Source: a virus. Taken from it: a stretch of DNA of 23,355 nt. The notes below the pieces were generated by a model, which was not told the origin of the DNA, did no database searches, and saw only the letters and a program-made list of their open reading frames with translations. The position numbers were made by a program, and so were the translations under genes. The stretch is from positions 1-23,355 of IMG/VR virus record IMGVR_UViG_3300009378_000064; one strand, 5' to 3'. This document shows, one piece after another, positions 1 to 7,348 of the stretch. The stretch's first letter is position 1, and the number at the start of each line of letters is the position of its first letter.

Positions 1-351
1 GCTTCACACATTATTCGCGAAGCACATATGGATGGCGACGTTTGTTTTGGCACTGTAGAAATACTTGATACGCCTAGCGGAAAAATACTCAAGAGTTTAG
101 TAGAATCCGGAGTTACACTTGGAATATCTTCAAGGGGGGTTGGATCTACTTCTCCGGATGGCGATTACCAGGTTGTTCAAGATGATTTTCAGCTTATATG
201 CTGGGATTTTGTCTCAGAACCGTCTACTCCTGGTGCATTTATGATGCGTGAAGGCAGAGAAATTTCTAAGCGTGATTTAAATCGACATTTCACTAAGAGT
301 GATAGAATAGATAGACTATTCAATGATATAATATTATGGGAGAGCGAATAG
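1..351 (+). CDS. gp21: Prohead core protease, gp21-like (3' part only)
   Basis: The open frame runs from base 1 without a start, so the gene begins left of the window; 116 residues are visible. In the T4 gp21 family this serine protease sits in the prohead core and, once the shell is complete, cuts the scaffold and trims the capsid protein after L/I-x-E. The visible part has the expected blocks: a REAHMDG segment (about residues 6-12), the SSRGVGS block (residues 43-49) that carries the family's nucleophilic serine, and a WDFVSEPSTPGAF block near residues 73-85. The catalytic histidine region should lie upstream, outside the window. The stop TAG directly abuts the next ATG (TAGATG), so the two genes are probably translationally coupled. 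Position just before scaffold and capsid genes agrees with the call. Motif recognition is from memory of the family. Confidence 0.88.
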   Translation, partial: ASHIIREAHMDGDVCFGTVEILDTPSGKILKSLVESGVTLGISSRGVGSTSPDGDYQVVQDDFQLICWDFVSEPSTPGAFMMREGREISKRDLNRHFTKSDRIDRLFNDIILWESE

Positions 352-816
352 ATGCCTTTAGAAAATCCAAGGCCCGGGCCAAATTACGTACCTGAGTATC
401 AAGTTTCAGGTATACCATACGTGACGAGATCAGTAAGCGATGAAGTTCAAGACTCACCAATAAAATTAGAATTTCCTCATGTGTCACAGTGGGTAGTAAT
501 TAGAAATTTAGCAGCGTCAGGATCTGATATGAGAGTAGGATTCACGTCAAATGGTGTGCAGGGAGGCGGAGGAATTTCAGGATCCTATGCTGCTGGAAAT
601 AAAGAAGGTCCACAGACTAATGCACAAAGCAGAAATTATTTTGTCGTGCCAGGCAACACACAAACTCCTCGGATGCAGATAAGAACAAAAGACATGTATT
701 TTATACGAGATGGATCAGCTAATTCCACGTTTACTGTTATTGCTGGATTGACAACTGTTCATAGAGAGCTATTCCCAGTGCTTACAGGTTCTGATGGGTT
801 TGAAGGAGTGGGCTAA
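352..816 (+). CDS. Putative virion/head protein, 154 aa, function unknown
   Basis: A small protein with no catalytic motif that I can see. It opens with a Pro/Tyr-rich stretch (PGPNYVPEYQVSGIPYVT, residues 9-26), followed by alternating hydrophobic and polar segments that read like a beta-sandwich (LEFPHVSQWVVIRNL, then FTVIAGLTTV near the end) and a Gly-rich loop near residues 72-80. There is no signal peptide or membrane segment. The start follows the protease stop directly, with a purine-rich GGGAGAG about 7 bases upstream. Lying between protease and scaffold genes, it is most likely a structural head component such as a decoration or minor shell protein. That is inference from position and composition only. 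Confidence 0.7.
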   Translation: MPLENPRPGPNYVPEYQVSGIPYVTRSVSDEVQDSPIKLEFPHVSQWVVIRNLAASGSDMRVGFTSNGVQGGGGISGSYAAGNKEGPQTNAQSRNYFVVPGNTQTPRMQIRTKDMYFIRDGSANSTFTVIAGLTTVHRELFPVLTGSDGFEGVG

Positions 817-818
817 AA

Positions 819-1265
819 ATGGCTAAATTAACGAGATCGAAATTAAAGTCACTAGTCAAAGAGTGCTTAGTTGAAATTCTTGAAGAGGGTATTTCATCTA
901 GCTCATCTTCACATGTGATGGAGTCAAAGACCCCGCACACCCACAAAACGAATAGCTTCAAAAGCAAGAAAAAACATGTTTTAAAAAATTCGTCTCTAGA
1001 TGAAGTCAGGTATAATAACAATTATCAGGAATCAATTGATAAAAGAGTCGCTGCAGTAACGTCAGACCCCATAATGTCATCTATTTTTGCCGATACAGCT
1101 GCAACAACGCTGCAAGAACAGATTAATTCAGAGCCTCGTGGTCGTGGACAAAGCATGACTAGTATGGCAGAAGCTTTTGACGCGCCTGGCGGAGATATAT
1201 CAAATGTAGATCTTTTTTCTGAGTCTTCTAAAAATTGGGCAGCGTTAGCATTCCCGGGAAAATAG
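819..1265 (+). CDS. Small head-region protein with amphipathic N-terminus, 148 aa
   Basis: I do not recognise a defined family. The N-terminus (LTRSKLKSLVKECLVEILEEG, residues 4-24) is a strongly amphipathic helix that ends in L-E-E-G, a fit to the T4-type prohead protease cleavage rule (L/I-x-E before G/A). A second loose match is M-A-E-A near residue 117. After the helix comes a Ser/Lys/His-rich, probably disordered stretch (residues 25-60) and a C-terminal part rich in Ser, Ala and acidic residues. AAGGAG at 803-808, inside the previous gene, is the ribosome binding site; the gap to the upstream stop is only 2 bases. It could be an internal or core protein delivered into the prohead through the helix and then processed, like small T4 prohead core or internal proteins; this role is inference. 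Confidence 0.68.
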   Translation: MAKLTRSKLKSLVKECLVEILEEGISSSSSSHVMESKTPHTHKTNSFKSKKKHVLKNSSLDEVRYNNNYQESIDKRVAAVTSDPIMSSIFADTAATTLQEQINSEPRGRGQSMTSMAEAFDAPGGDISNVDLFSESSKNWAALAFPGK

Positions 1266-1342
1266 AAAAATTATTCTATATCTAGAAGATTTCTTTTCAA
1301 ACTGATATGTATAGGCGTAGGCTTTTGTCACAGGAGAACATA

Positions 1343-1633
1343 ATGTCAAAACGCATTCGTAAACTCACACCTTCTCTTCTTCGCAAGATGGTCATGCAAG
1401 AAAGAAAAAGAATCATGAGAGAAACATCAGATCCAGTATCATCTGGAATCGTACACCCAGAAAAAGTTTCGCCAGATGAGGTAGACGCTGATAAATTGGC
1501 AGACACTCTAGAAAAAGACATAGATCATATGAAGGCATTGAAAATTCACGAAAAACGCCTCAAGAAAAAGTTAGTTAGAATTGCTGAAGCGAAGAAAAAA
1601 ATCCGAACCCGGGTTCTTCGTCGTATTAGATAA
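1343..1633 (+). CDS. Small highly basic coiled-coil protein, possible minor scaffold protein
   Basis: 96 residues from the chosen ATG. This start has AGGAG (1332-1336) 6 bases upstream, while an in-frame ATG at 1307 has no such site and lies inside a promoter-like motif (1305-1312). The protein is almost wholly helical: a basic N-terminal helix (KRIRKLTPSLLRKMVMQERKRIM), an acidic linker (VSPDEVDADKLADTLEKDIDHMKAL), then a very Lys/Arg-rich helix ending RTRVLRRIR. No hydrophobic membrane segment is present. Small charged helical proteins next to the scaffold gene are reminiscent of T4 prohead core proteins gp67/gp68, but no homology is claimed. The opposite charge to the acidic scaffold encoded at 3644 would allow an ionic partnership inside the prohead (inference). 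Confidence 0.72.
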   Translation: MSKRIRKLTPSLLRKMVMQERKRIMRETSDPVSSGIVHPEKVSPDEVDADKLADTLEKDIDHMKALKIHEKRLKKKLVRIAEAKKKIRTRVLRRIR

Positions 1634-1657
1634 CAAAAATATTTTTAGGAGAAAGTG

Positions 1658-2131
1658 ATGCCCACGCATAAACAAGGCACAGTAACACCCCCAACGTCTG
1701 ATAGAAGTCTTGGTAAATCCGGATCGAATCAGTTAGCATCAGCCTACGGAGCATCGCCAATACATTCAGGTGAAATAGATGACGATACTATTCGTGAACA
1801 ATTTCAATCTGACGTTTTAGATGCTATTATAAATGACGCTGGGCATACATTTGGTGAATTTGATACTTCATATTCTGATGCTCCTGATATGAATTCAGTT
1901 GCCACTGGAGGCGGTGGACTTCCAGCTAGCCCATATGTTCCAAATGTGTCATCACCAGGCCCCGGCAGTCTCAACCCATCTGATCAGCCTGATCCACCCG
2001 AAGGGTTTGGACAAACACCATCTGACACATGGGGCACAGGTGTAGGCTCTCAGCTAACACCAAAGAATTCTTCAGAGAAGATTTCTGGCCAGACTTTGGG
2101 TGCATATATTATGGGCAAAAGTACTAAATAG
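1658..2131 (+). CDS. Unrecognised low-complexity late protein, 157 aa
   Basis: Pro-, Gly-, Ser- and Asp-rich throughout, with no hydrophobic core that would suggest an enzyme. A short central segment (DDDTIREQFQSDVLDAIINDAG, near residues 40-62) is the only helix-like part. The rest, with runs such as GGGGLP and SSPGPGSLNPSDQPDPPEG, looks disordered. I start at the ATG because AGGAG at 1647-1651 stands 6 bases before it; the adjacent in-frame GTG at 1655 would be only 3 bases away. The C-terminus LGAYIMGKS is the most hydrophobic part and could be a docking tail. Being between head genes in a tight operon suggests a virion or assembly role, but nothing in the protein shows it. Confidence 0.68.
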   Translation: MPTHKQGTVTPPTSDRSLGKSGSNQLASAYGASPIHSGEIDDDTIREQFQSDVLDAIINDAGHTFGEFDTSYSDAPDMNSVATGGGGLPASPYVPNVSSPGPGSLNPSDQPDPPEGFGQTPSDTWGTGVGSQLTPKNSSEKISGQTLGAYIMGKSTK

Positions 2132-2157
2132 TATTTAGGTGAGAGGGAACTAGACAG

Positions 2158-2718
2158 ATGCCAAGGATGACACACAATACAGTTTATCCTGTTGAATCAG
2201 ACGAAGCATCTGTTCTAGAGGGAGCTGTAAGCGGCAAGTCCGATCGAGCTAGACTCGAGTTACAATTTCCTGACTCACCGCTATACACACAGTATGATCC
2301 CCTTGAAGTGTTTAGTAATACTGTAATGAGCTCACAGGTGGTCAACACAGACGGAACACCAGCTAGTGTAGGGTATTGGGGACTAAATGGGTACAGTCGC
2401 AATTATTCTCAAGCAGAGACGGGAATAGGCTCGGCACCCAATATATCTGAGCTCTGGCCGAATGGTGACGAGCCCAATCTAATTGGTAATAGCTTCACCC
2501 CGGCGGTAATATCACCATCAGCACCTGCAGGATCATTGTCAACATCACAACCAACATCAGAAACTCGCGCGCCGTTTACAGGCCCATCTGCTGATGATAT
2601 TGACAGTCAACCTAGTAAAACATCAGTTGATATAAGAGCAAAAACAAAAGAAATTCTAGAGACTAGACAGTCCCTAGCGTCTTCAGGAATTCCATCACTA
2701 GCTACACTAATAGGATAG
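2158..2718 (+). CDS. Unrecognised low-complexity late protein, 186 aa
   Basis: A second Pro/Ser/Thr/Gly-rich protein following the one at 1658. Visible features are an aromatic patch in the middle (VGYWGLNGYSRNYSQAE, near residues 71-87), a long disordered Pro/Ser/Thr stretch (about 115-160) and a short C-terminal helix (IRAKTKEILETRQSLA) followed by hydrophobic IPSLATLIG. The similar plan of the two neighbours, disordered body plus short hydrophobic tail (LGAYIMG in the first, LATLIG here), suggests related roles. GAGAGGG at 2141-2147 is a usable ribosome binding site. The stop is followed within 9 bases by the next gene. Function unknown. Confidence 0.66.
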   Translation: MPRMTHNTVYPVESDEASVLEGAVSGKSDRARLELQFPDSPLYTQYDPLEVFSNTVMSSQVVNTDGTPASVGYWGLNGYSRNYSQAETGIGSAPNISELWPNGDEPNLIGNSFTPAVISPSAPAGSLSTSQPTSETRAPFTGPSADDIDSQPSKTSVDIRAKTKEILETRQSLASSGIPSLATLIG

Positions 2719-2727
2719 GAATACTTT

Positions 2728-3369
2728 TTGACTTGCAAAATCAAGATTGACGAAAAACAAGGCCACTTTCGAAAGTCTATGGTTAGAAGTCATGACGACA
2801 AAAAAGGGTTGGGCTACGGTGTTCTTGAGCCCTCCGGACGATTTGAACCAAGGACATATTCAACATTTTACCCGTATCTAGATCCGGATCCATATGATGA
2901 TTTAGAACCGGCAACTGAAGAGGAACAAAAGGGGGTGAGAAAAAAAGTTCCTCCATTAGTTAGAAATGACTCAATGGCAGGCAATTCTGCTGATTCTTTT
3001 TATTTTGTAGCAGGTAATACTAAGCTTTCTGATTGCTTTGCCCGCCCGGATAATATATTAAGCGAGGTCGATGTAGCAGCTAAATCAATGTCGCCTGTTC
3101 CGAGTGCTTATAAAAATACTAAGGGTGCCAGTGCTTCTATTGGAAGGTCAGGTTCTTCTTTTCCCTTTTCTGTTGGGAATTATAAAAGAACTGGTACACA
3201 GTATGGATATTCTCGAGCACCCAAAATAGCATCGATATATGATGCTGATATAGACGACTTGTCAGATGACGAAATAGATAGTGTTAGAAATTTTAATCTT
3301 AAAGATTTCATAGACGACGAAAAAACATACAATCTGATTAAGCATAACAAACGTCCGAGAGGGGAATAA
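2728..3369 (+). CDS. Unrecognised head-region protein, 213 aa, TTG start
   Basis: The start is taken as TTG at 2728 because AGGA (2717-2720), overlapping the previous stop, is 7 bases upstream and the coding pattern holds from there; the first in-frame ATG (2779) has no convincing binding site. The protein has a basic N-terminus, a Tyr/Pro/Asp-rich block (TFYPYLDPDPYDDLEP, near residues 46-61), a Ser/Gly-rich middle (about 125-155) and an acidic C-terminal segment (IYDADIDDLSDDEIDSVRNFNLKDFIDDE). No domain recognised. Its TAA overlaps the ATG of the bS21-like gene (TAATG), so translation of the two is likely coupled. Confidence 0.68.
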   Translation: MTCKIKIDEKQGHFRKSMVRSHDDKKGLGYGVLEPSGRFEPRTYSTFYPYLDPDPYDDLEPATEEEQKGVRKKVPPLVRNDSMAGNSADSFYFVAGNTKLSDCFARPDNILSEVDVAAKSMSPVPSAYKNTKGASASIGRSGSSFPFSVGNYKRTGTQYGYSRAPKIASIYDADIDDLSDDEIDSVRNFNLKDFIDDEKTYNLIKHNKRPRGE

Positions 3370-3590
3370 TGTCTAAACCAGCACATGTAACAGCAAAATT
3401 AGGAGGAAGAGTAAAAACCTCAGAGCAGCTAATACGTGTCTTTATTCGCAAGTGCAAGAAAGAAAATGTACTTCAAGATTACAAGAAAAAACAATATTAT
3501 GAATCAAAAAGCGAAAAACGAAGAAGAAAAAAGTCAGCATCAAAACAAAGGTGTCTTTCAAAGATTAATAAACAAAACAAAATACATTAA
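3369..3590 (+). CDS. rpsU: Ribosomal protein bS21-like protein
   Basis: 73 residues, close to the usual length of about 70 for bS21. The pattern is diagnostic: residues 21-56 carry LIRVFIRKCKKENVLQDYKK followed by the Tyr-Tyr-Glu step (family form: RRFKR..EK.GVL.E.RRR..YEKPS) and then the basic tail EKRRRKKSASKQR. In bacteria bS21 sits on the platform of the 30S subunit next to the anti-Shine-Dalgarno end of 16S rRNA and helps choose start sites. Phage-borne bS21 homologues are known from marine and large phages. The first 18 residues (MSKPAHVTAKLGGRVKTS) differ from the bacterial start and may be phage-specific. The ATG overlaps the preceding stop by one base. The likely effect is to favour translation of phage late mRNA on altered ribosomes (inference). 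A structural role as a basic nucleic-acid-binding head protein is the main alternative. Confidence 0.82.
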   Translation: MSKPAHVTAKLGGRVKTSEQLIRVFIRKCKKENVLQDYKKKQYYESKSEKRRRKKSASKQRCLSKINKQNKIH

Positions 3591-3643
3591 AAAAAATCAA
3601 TAGCTGACATATATTTAAGTCAGGAATATTCAAGAGAGGTACG

Positions 3644-5332
3644 ATGAGTCAAACTATTTACCATGAAGCGATCGCTGACGCTCGAAAGCTCAGAGAGATG
3701 GCAGAGCAAAGTGCTAAAAATAAAATAATTGATGCGGTATCACCTCGCATACGTGAGCTAATTGAAATGCAACTGTTGGGCGAGGATTCTCACAATGATG
3801 TGTCAATGGATAATGAAGACGTTGTTGTCGACTTAGATACACTGTCTGGTGAGAATTATGAAGATGAAGAAATGTCAACTTATGAAATGACTGGAGACGA
3901 CTCTGAAACTGCAGTAAAAGTAAGTCCGGACGGAGGCATTTCAGTTGATGTAGGCGATATATCTATTGAAGTTCAGGCCGGCGAAGAAGACGAAGATGAT
4001 CTTATTCTTGGTCAAGAAATTGCTGAAGCCCTCGCAAATATTGTAAAAACGCGAGGTAAAAGTACACAATTAACTGAGAATGTTGATTCTCTAGAACGTA
4101 GGTGGTCACTTTTACGTAGAGGATATCCTGTTGCACGACAGAGTGGAACAATATCTCAGAAGAAAAAAGTAGCAAAGATTTTTGAATCTCTCGCACGTGA
4201 AGCAGTAACTTTACGCCGCGAAGTGATACTTACTGAGCATAGACAAGGCTTACAAGCCTTGGATAAAACACGCATTGATCTTATCATTAAGGAGATGAAA
4301 AAAATGGCAGGGCGAAACAATAAAGATATCTTCGATTACTTATTCGAAGATGATTCAGCAGATAAGACATCTGCCAAAGACATGGACGAAATGTCAGTAT
4401 TCCTCGAGGAAGACGAGGAAGTCTTTGATGATGAGATAGCAGATGAAGAAGAAGTATCTGACGAAGAAGAAGACGTCGACGTTGATGCTGCTACGTCTGC
4501 TATTGAAGATCTAGGGTTAGCACTTGGTCTAGACGTTGTCGTCGGAGGCGAGGGTGAGGAATCCGATATGCCTGACGAAGAAGTCCTAGATTTGGGAGGG
4601 GAGGAAGAAGACCCCATGGAAGAAACATATGAAATTGATGAGTCTGCTCTTCGAAGTGCACTGCGCAAAATGAGAAATCGAAGACTAAATGAAAACGACC
4701 CGGTCGATGGTTCAGGTGACACTTCTTTTGGCGGCGGATCTGCTGAAGATGAAATGTTTATTGATGTCGACGAAGACGATTTGCTTAACGCCCTAGCAGA
4801 TGAGCTTGGTGACGTATCAATGCCAACTGCTGGTGCAAGTCAACCTCCCGGTGGAGACGCAATGCCAGAGTCTTTCCGCAGAAGACGTCGCATGCAATCC
4901 AGACGAAGGCGAACACAAGGATCTCGTAGTCGTGTATCCGAAAGTCGTCAGACGCGTGACATGAAAAGAAACTTAGCTGAGCACAAACTCGCCGTATCTG
5001 CTCTTAAGGGGCAGCTCACTGAGATGAATCTTTTCAACGCAAAACTACTTTACGCGAATAAGCTTATGCAAAATCGCAATCTTACAGCCAAACAACAAAG
5101 AGCAATTGTCGAAGCCCTAGATAATGCCAAGACGCTCAGAGAAGCTAAGCTGTTGTACAAGAGCCTGACAACGTCACTAGATAAAGGTGCTAATAAAAAG
5201 AGCCTAAGTGAAGGTGCGTCTAGACGGCTTGTCGGATCATCCTCCAGATCAACCCGGTCGGGCTCTCCCGCCAATAGTGGGGCTGAGGTGGATAGATGGG
5301 CAGTTCTTGCTGGTCTCAACAAGGACAATTAA
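3644..5332 (+). CDS. gp22: Prohead core scaffold protein, gp22-like (enlarged)
   Basis: Forms the internal core around which the capsid shell assembles and is later destroyed by the prohead protease. 562 residues, about twice T4 gp22. Parts in order: N-terminal helix (YHEAIADARKLREMAEQSAKNKIIDAV), first acidic region (about 45-120), a helical basic domain (about 125-230), a very acidic tract (about 243-325), a second acidic patch near 370, an Arg-rich cluster (about 411-424), and the C-terminal signature LFNAKLLYANKLM followed by an LREAKLLYKSL block (about 464-507), which I recognise from T4-like scaffolds. Matches to the protease rule (L/I-x-E before A/G) occur at IAEA (near 126), IVEA, LREA and LSEG (near 520). 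AGAGAGG (3633-3639) is the ribosome binding site, and a late-promoter-like motif lies at 3611-3618. The position directly before the capsid gene supports the call. Confidence 0.87.
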   Translation: MSQTIYHEAIADARKLREMAEQSAKNKIIDAVSPRIRELIEMQLLGEDSHNDVSMDNEDVVVDLDTLSGENYEDEEMSTYEMTGDDSETAVKVSPDGGISVDVGDISIEVQAGEEDEDDLILGQEIAEALANIVKTRGKSTQLTENVDSLERRWSLLRRGYPVARQSGTISQKKKVAKIFESLAREAVTLRREVILTEHRQGLQALDKTRIDLIIKEMKKMAGRNNKDIFDYLFEDDSADKTSAKDMDEMSVFLEEDEEVFDDEIADEEEVSDEEEDVDVDAATSAIEDLGLALGLDVVVGGEGEESDMPDEEVLDLGGEEEDPMEETYEIDESALRSALRKMRNRRLNENDPVDGSGDTSFGGGSAEDEMFIDVDEDDLLNALADELGDVSMPTAGASQPPGGDAMPESFRRRRRMQSRRRRTQGSRSRVSESRQTRDMKRNLAEHKLAVSALKGQLTEMNLFNAKLLYANKLMQNRNLTAKQQRAIVEALDNAKTLREAKLLYKSLTTSLDKGANKKSLSEGASRRLVGSSSRSTRSGSPANSGAEVDRWAVLAGLNKDN

Positions 5333-5378
5333 TCTAAACCTCAACTAAACAATTTAAGCTTATTAGGAGAAATACAAA

Positions 5379-7244
5379 ATGAGCAAAAGCTTTTCACTAG
5401 ATCAACTTACTGAAGGGATTCGCCAGCGCCACCTGGGATCTCAAAATCGTAGGTTGATAGAAAAATGGGCCCGTACGGGTCTTCTTCGTGGCCTCGAGGG
5501 TGTACATCGTGAAAACATGTCACGCATGCTCGAGAATCAGGCAGCGCAAGTCCTTAAGGAAGCTTCCTCACTCTCTACGGGTGGAGGTGCACTTGCTACC
5601 TCTGGCGACCTACGCGGTTTCACAAACATCGCATTCCCACTTGTACGTCGTGTTTTCGGCGGACTAGTTGCAAATGAGTTGGTATCAATTCAGCCGATGA
5701 GTCTTCCTTCGGGGCTTCTTTTCTATCTGGACTATACGTACGGATCTGAAGAAACGAACATAAGCGACGTTTCAGACGGTGTATCTATTTACCCATCTGG
5801 ATCATCTATCTATAACAGCCCAACTGGTAAGGGTGTCCGTTCTGGTTCACTTGCAGTTGGTGGTCAGTATGATCTAGCTGGTGTAGGATTCTCTAGAGTT
5901 CATGAAAATGTCGCCGGCGTTACACTTAGTGCTTCTGGTGCTATGGGTGGAACATCTAAGCAGATTTATTCTGTTGCTAAGGTGATGACAACATCAGGTT
6001 CAGATGGAAGACTTCTTCAATTCGATCCTCAAATCACTAGCGATATTGAAGATGGAACAGGACGTTATTCACTAGCAATTGTTGACTTAACTACTGGATT
6101 TGGTAATGCAGATCTTAGTCTGGTCAAAGAGTTTGCTTTGCATCTTAACGGTGGCTCAAGCGCGGGTGTCAAGAATGTGCGTGCTGGTGTCCAAGATGGT
6201 AACAACATTGTAAATGTTAGACGTTTGAATCAGCTGGGTACATTTGCTAGTAGCAAGTTTACTTCTGATCCTTTAGTTACGACTGCTACAGCCAATGCAG
6301 CAATGCTAATGGTTGTTTCTGGTGTTGTTACAACTACAGACAATGGTAACTTAGATGTGATTATACCACAGTCTCCATCTCTTAGCACTGCTGATGATGG
6401 ATCAACTTTGACTATACCATCATTTGAGTCTAACTTTGGTGCAACTCCGAGTCCGTCTATTCCAGAGATTGATATCAAGATTGAGTCTATCGCTGTTACG
6501 GCTGCAACTCGTAAGTTACGTGCCAAGTGGTCCCCAGAGCTTGCTCAGGATCTGAATGCTTATCACAGCCTTGACGCTGAGGTTGAGCTAACCCAGATTC
6601 TTTCTGAGCAGATTGCTCTAGAGCTTGATCGGGAAATTCTCAATGACCTTCTTACACAAGCCAACGGTGCTAACCTTTATTGGTCACGTGCTCCCGGACG
6701 CTTTGTACACAAGGAGACAGGTGCTATTCAGTCTAGAGGCTCAACACTTGAACCAGGCCCAGCTTTCACTGGTACAGTTCGTGAGTGGTATGAGACGCTA
6801 ATTGAAACAGTCATTGACGTTGCAAACACGATTCATCGTAAGACCCTTCGTGGTTCTGCAAACTTTATCGTTGTAAGTCCTGACGTCGCAACTATCTTAG
6901 AAGCTTCGGTTTTCTATCGTCCATCTTATAGCCTTGATGGTGATGGTCAGGTAAGTGGTCCGATGACTCTGGGTGCTGAGAAGGTTGGTACTTTGAGCAA
7001 CCGTTTCACAGTCTATAAAGATCCTTACTTCCCACGCAACAAGATTCTTGTTGGTTATAAGGGCGGTAGTTATCTTGAGACTGGTTATGTATATGCTCCT
7101 TACGTTCCACTTATTGTTACTCCTACGATATTCGCGCCTGAGGATTTCACTCCTCGCAAAGGTGTAATGACTCGTTACGGTAAGAAAATGGTTCGTAGTG
7201 ACTTCTACGGTACAGTTACAGTTCTGGACTTGAATATCATCTAA
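5379..7244 (+). CDS. gp23: Major capsid protein, gp23-like
   Basis: HK97-fold shell protein of the T4 gp23 family. 621 residues against 521 in T4. Recognisable blocks: N-terminal region ending QAAQVLKEAS, where L59-K60-E61 before A62 fits the gp21 cleavage rule at nearly the same place as in T4 (after residue 65); an LRGFTNIAFPLVRRVFGGLVANELVSIQPM block (about 83-112); and the C-terminal signature YAPYVPLIVTPTIFAPEDFTPRKGVMTRYGKKMVRSDFYG (about 574-613). The extra length lies mainly in a low-complexity Gly/Ser/Thr/Val region between about residues 130 and 360, probably a surface insertion. AGGAG (5365-5369) precedes the ATG by 9 bases. Arg codons are mostly CGT/CGC while neighbouring genes favour AGA, consistent with very high expression. 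A strong terminator follows. Confidence 0.95.
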   Translation: MSKSFSLDQLTEGIRQRHLGSQNRRLIEKWARTGLLRGLEGVHRENMSRMLENQAAQVLKEASSLSTGGGALATSGDLRGFTNIAFPLVRRVFGGLVANELVSIQPMSLPSGLLFYLDYTYGSEETNISDVSDGVSIYPSGSSIYNSPTGKGVRSGSLAVGGQYDLAGVGFSRVHENVAGVTLSASGAMGGTSKQIYSVAKVMTTSGSDGRLLQFDPQITSDIEDGTGRYSLAIVDLTTGFGNADLSLVKEFALHLNGGSSAGVKNVRAGVQDGNNIVNVRRLNQLGTFASSKFTSDPLVTTATANAAMLMVVSGVVTTTDNGNLDVIIPQSPSLSTADDGSTLTIPSFESNFGATPSPSIPEIDIKIESIAVTAATRKLRAKWSPELAQDLNAYHSLDAEVELTQILSEQIALELDREILNDLLTQANGANLYWSRAPGRFVHKETGAIQSRGSTLEPGPAFTGTVREWYETLIETVIDVANTIHRKTLRGSANFIVVSPDVATILEASVFYRPSYSLDGDGQVSGPMTLGAEKVGTLSNRFTVYKDPYFPRNKILVGYKGGSYLETGYVYAPYVPLIVTPTIFAPEDFTPRKGVMTRYGKKMVRSDFYGTVTVLDLNII

Positions 7245-7265
7245 AGGATACTCATTTTCACTTGT

Positions 7266-7296
7266 AAGGGCTGCCCTTCGGGGCAGCCCTTTTTTT
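7266..7296 (+). terminator. Strong intrinsic terminator after the capsid gene
   Basis: A perfect 11-bp stem, AAGGGCTGCCC (7266-7276) with GGGCAGCCCTT (7281-7291), closes a TTCG loop in the exceptionally stable C(UUCG)G setting. The 3' arm runs into a T tract of seven (7290-7296). It lies 21 bases after the capsid stop and before the homing endonuclease promoter, so it should separate capsid transcription from the endonuclease gene. Confidence 0.93.
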
Positions 7297-7314
7297 CACT
7301 TAAATTATGATTAT

Positions 7315-7343
7315 TTTACATATACACCGCAAAAGGGTATAAT
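7315..7343 (+). promoter_or_regulatory. Near-consensus sigma70 promoter of the homing endonuclease
   Basis: TTTACA (7315-7320, 5 of 6 to the -35 consensus) and TATAAT (7338-7343, perfect -10) are separated by exactly 17 bases. The expected transcription start, about 7 bases after the -10 box, falls at about 7350, on the ATG of the endonuclease gene (7349-7351), so the mRNA would be leaderless or nearly so. It differs from the ATATTTAT-like motif found before many structural genes here. That suggests transcription by unmodified host polymerase early in infection. Confidence 0.75.
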
Positions 7344-7348
7344 AACAT

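Noticed and set aside
4336-4722. 128-codon open frame on the - strand
   Set aside because: It is the mirror of the acidic GAN/GAY-rich scaffold tract, giving a Ser-only low-complexity product; no ribosome binding site and fully inside the scaffold gene.
5050-5328. 92-codon open frame on the - strand
   Set aside because: Antisense to the conserved C-terminal part of the scaffold gene, with no start signal or protein-like features.
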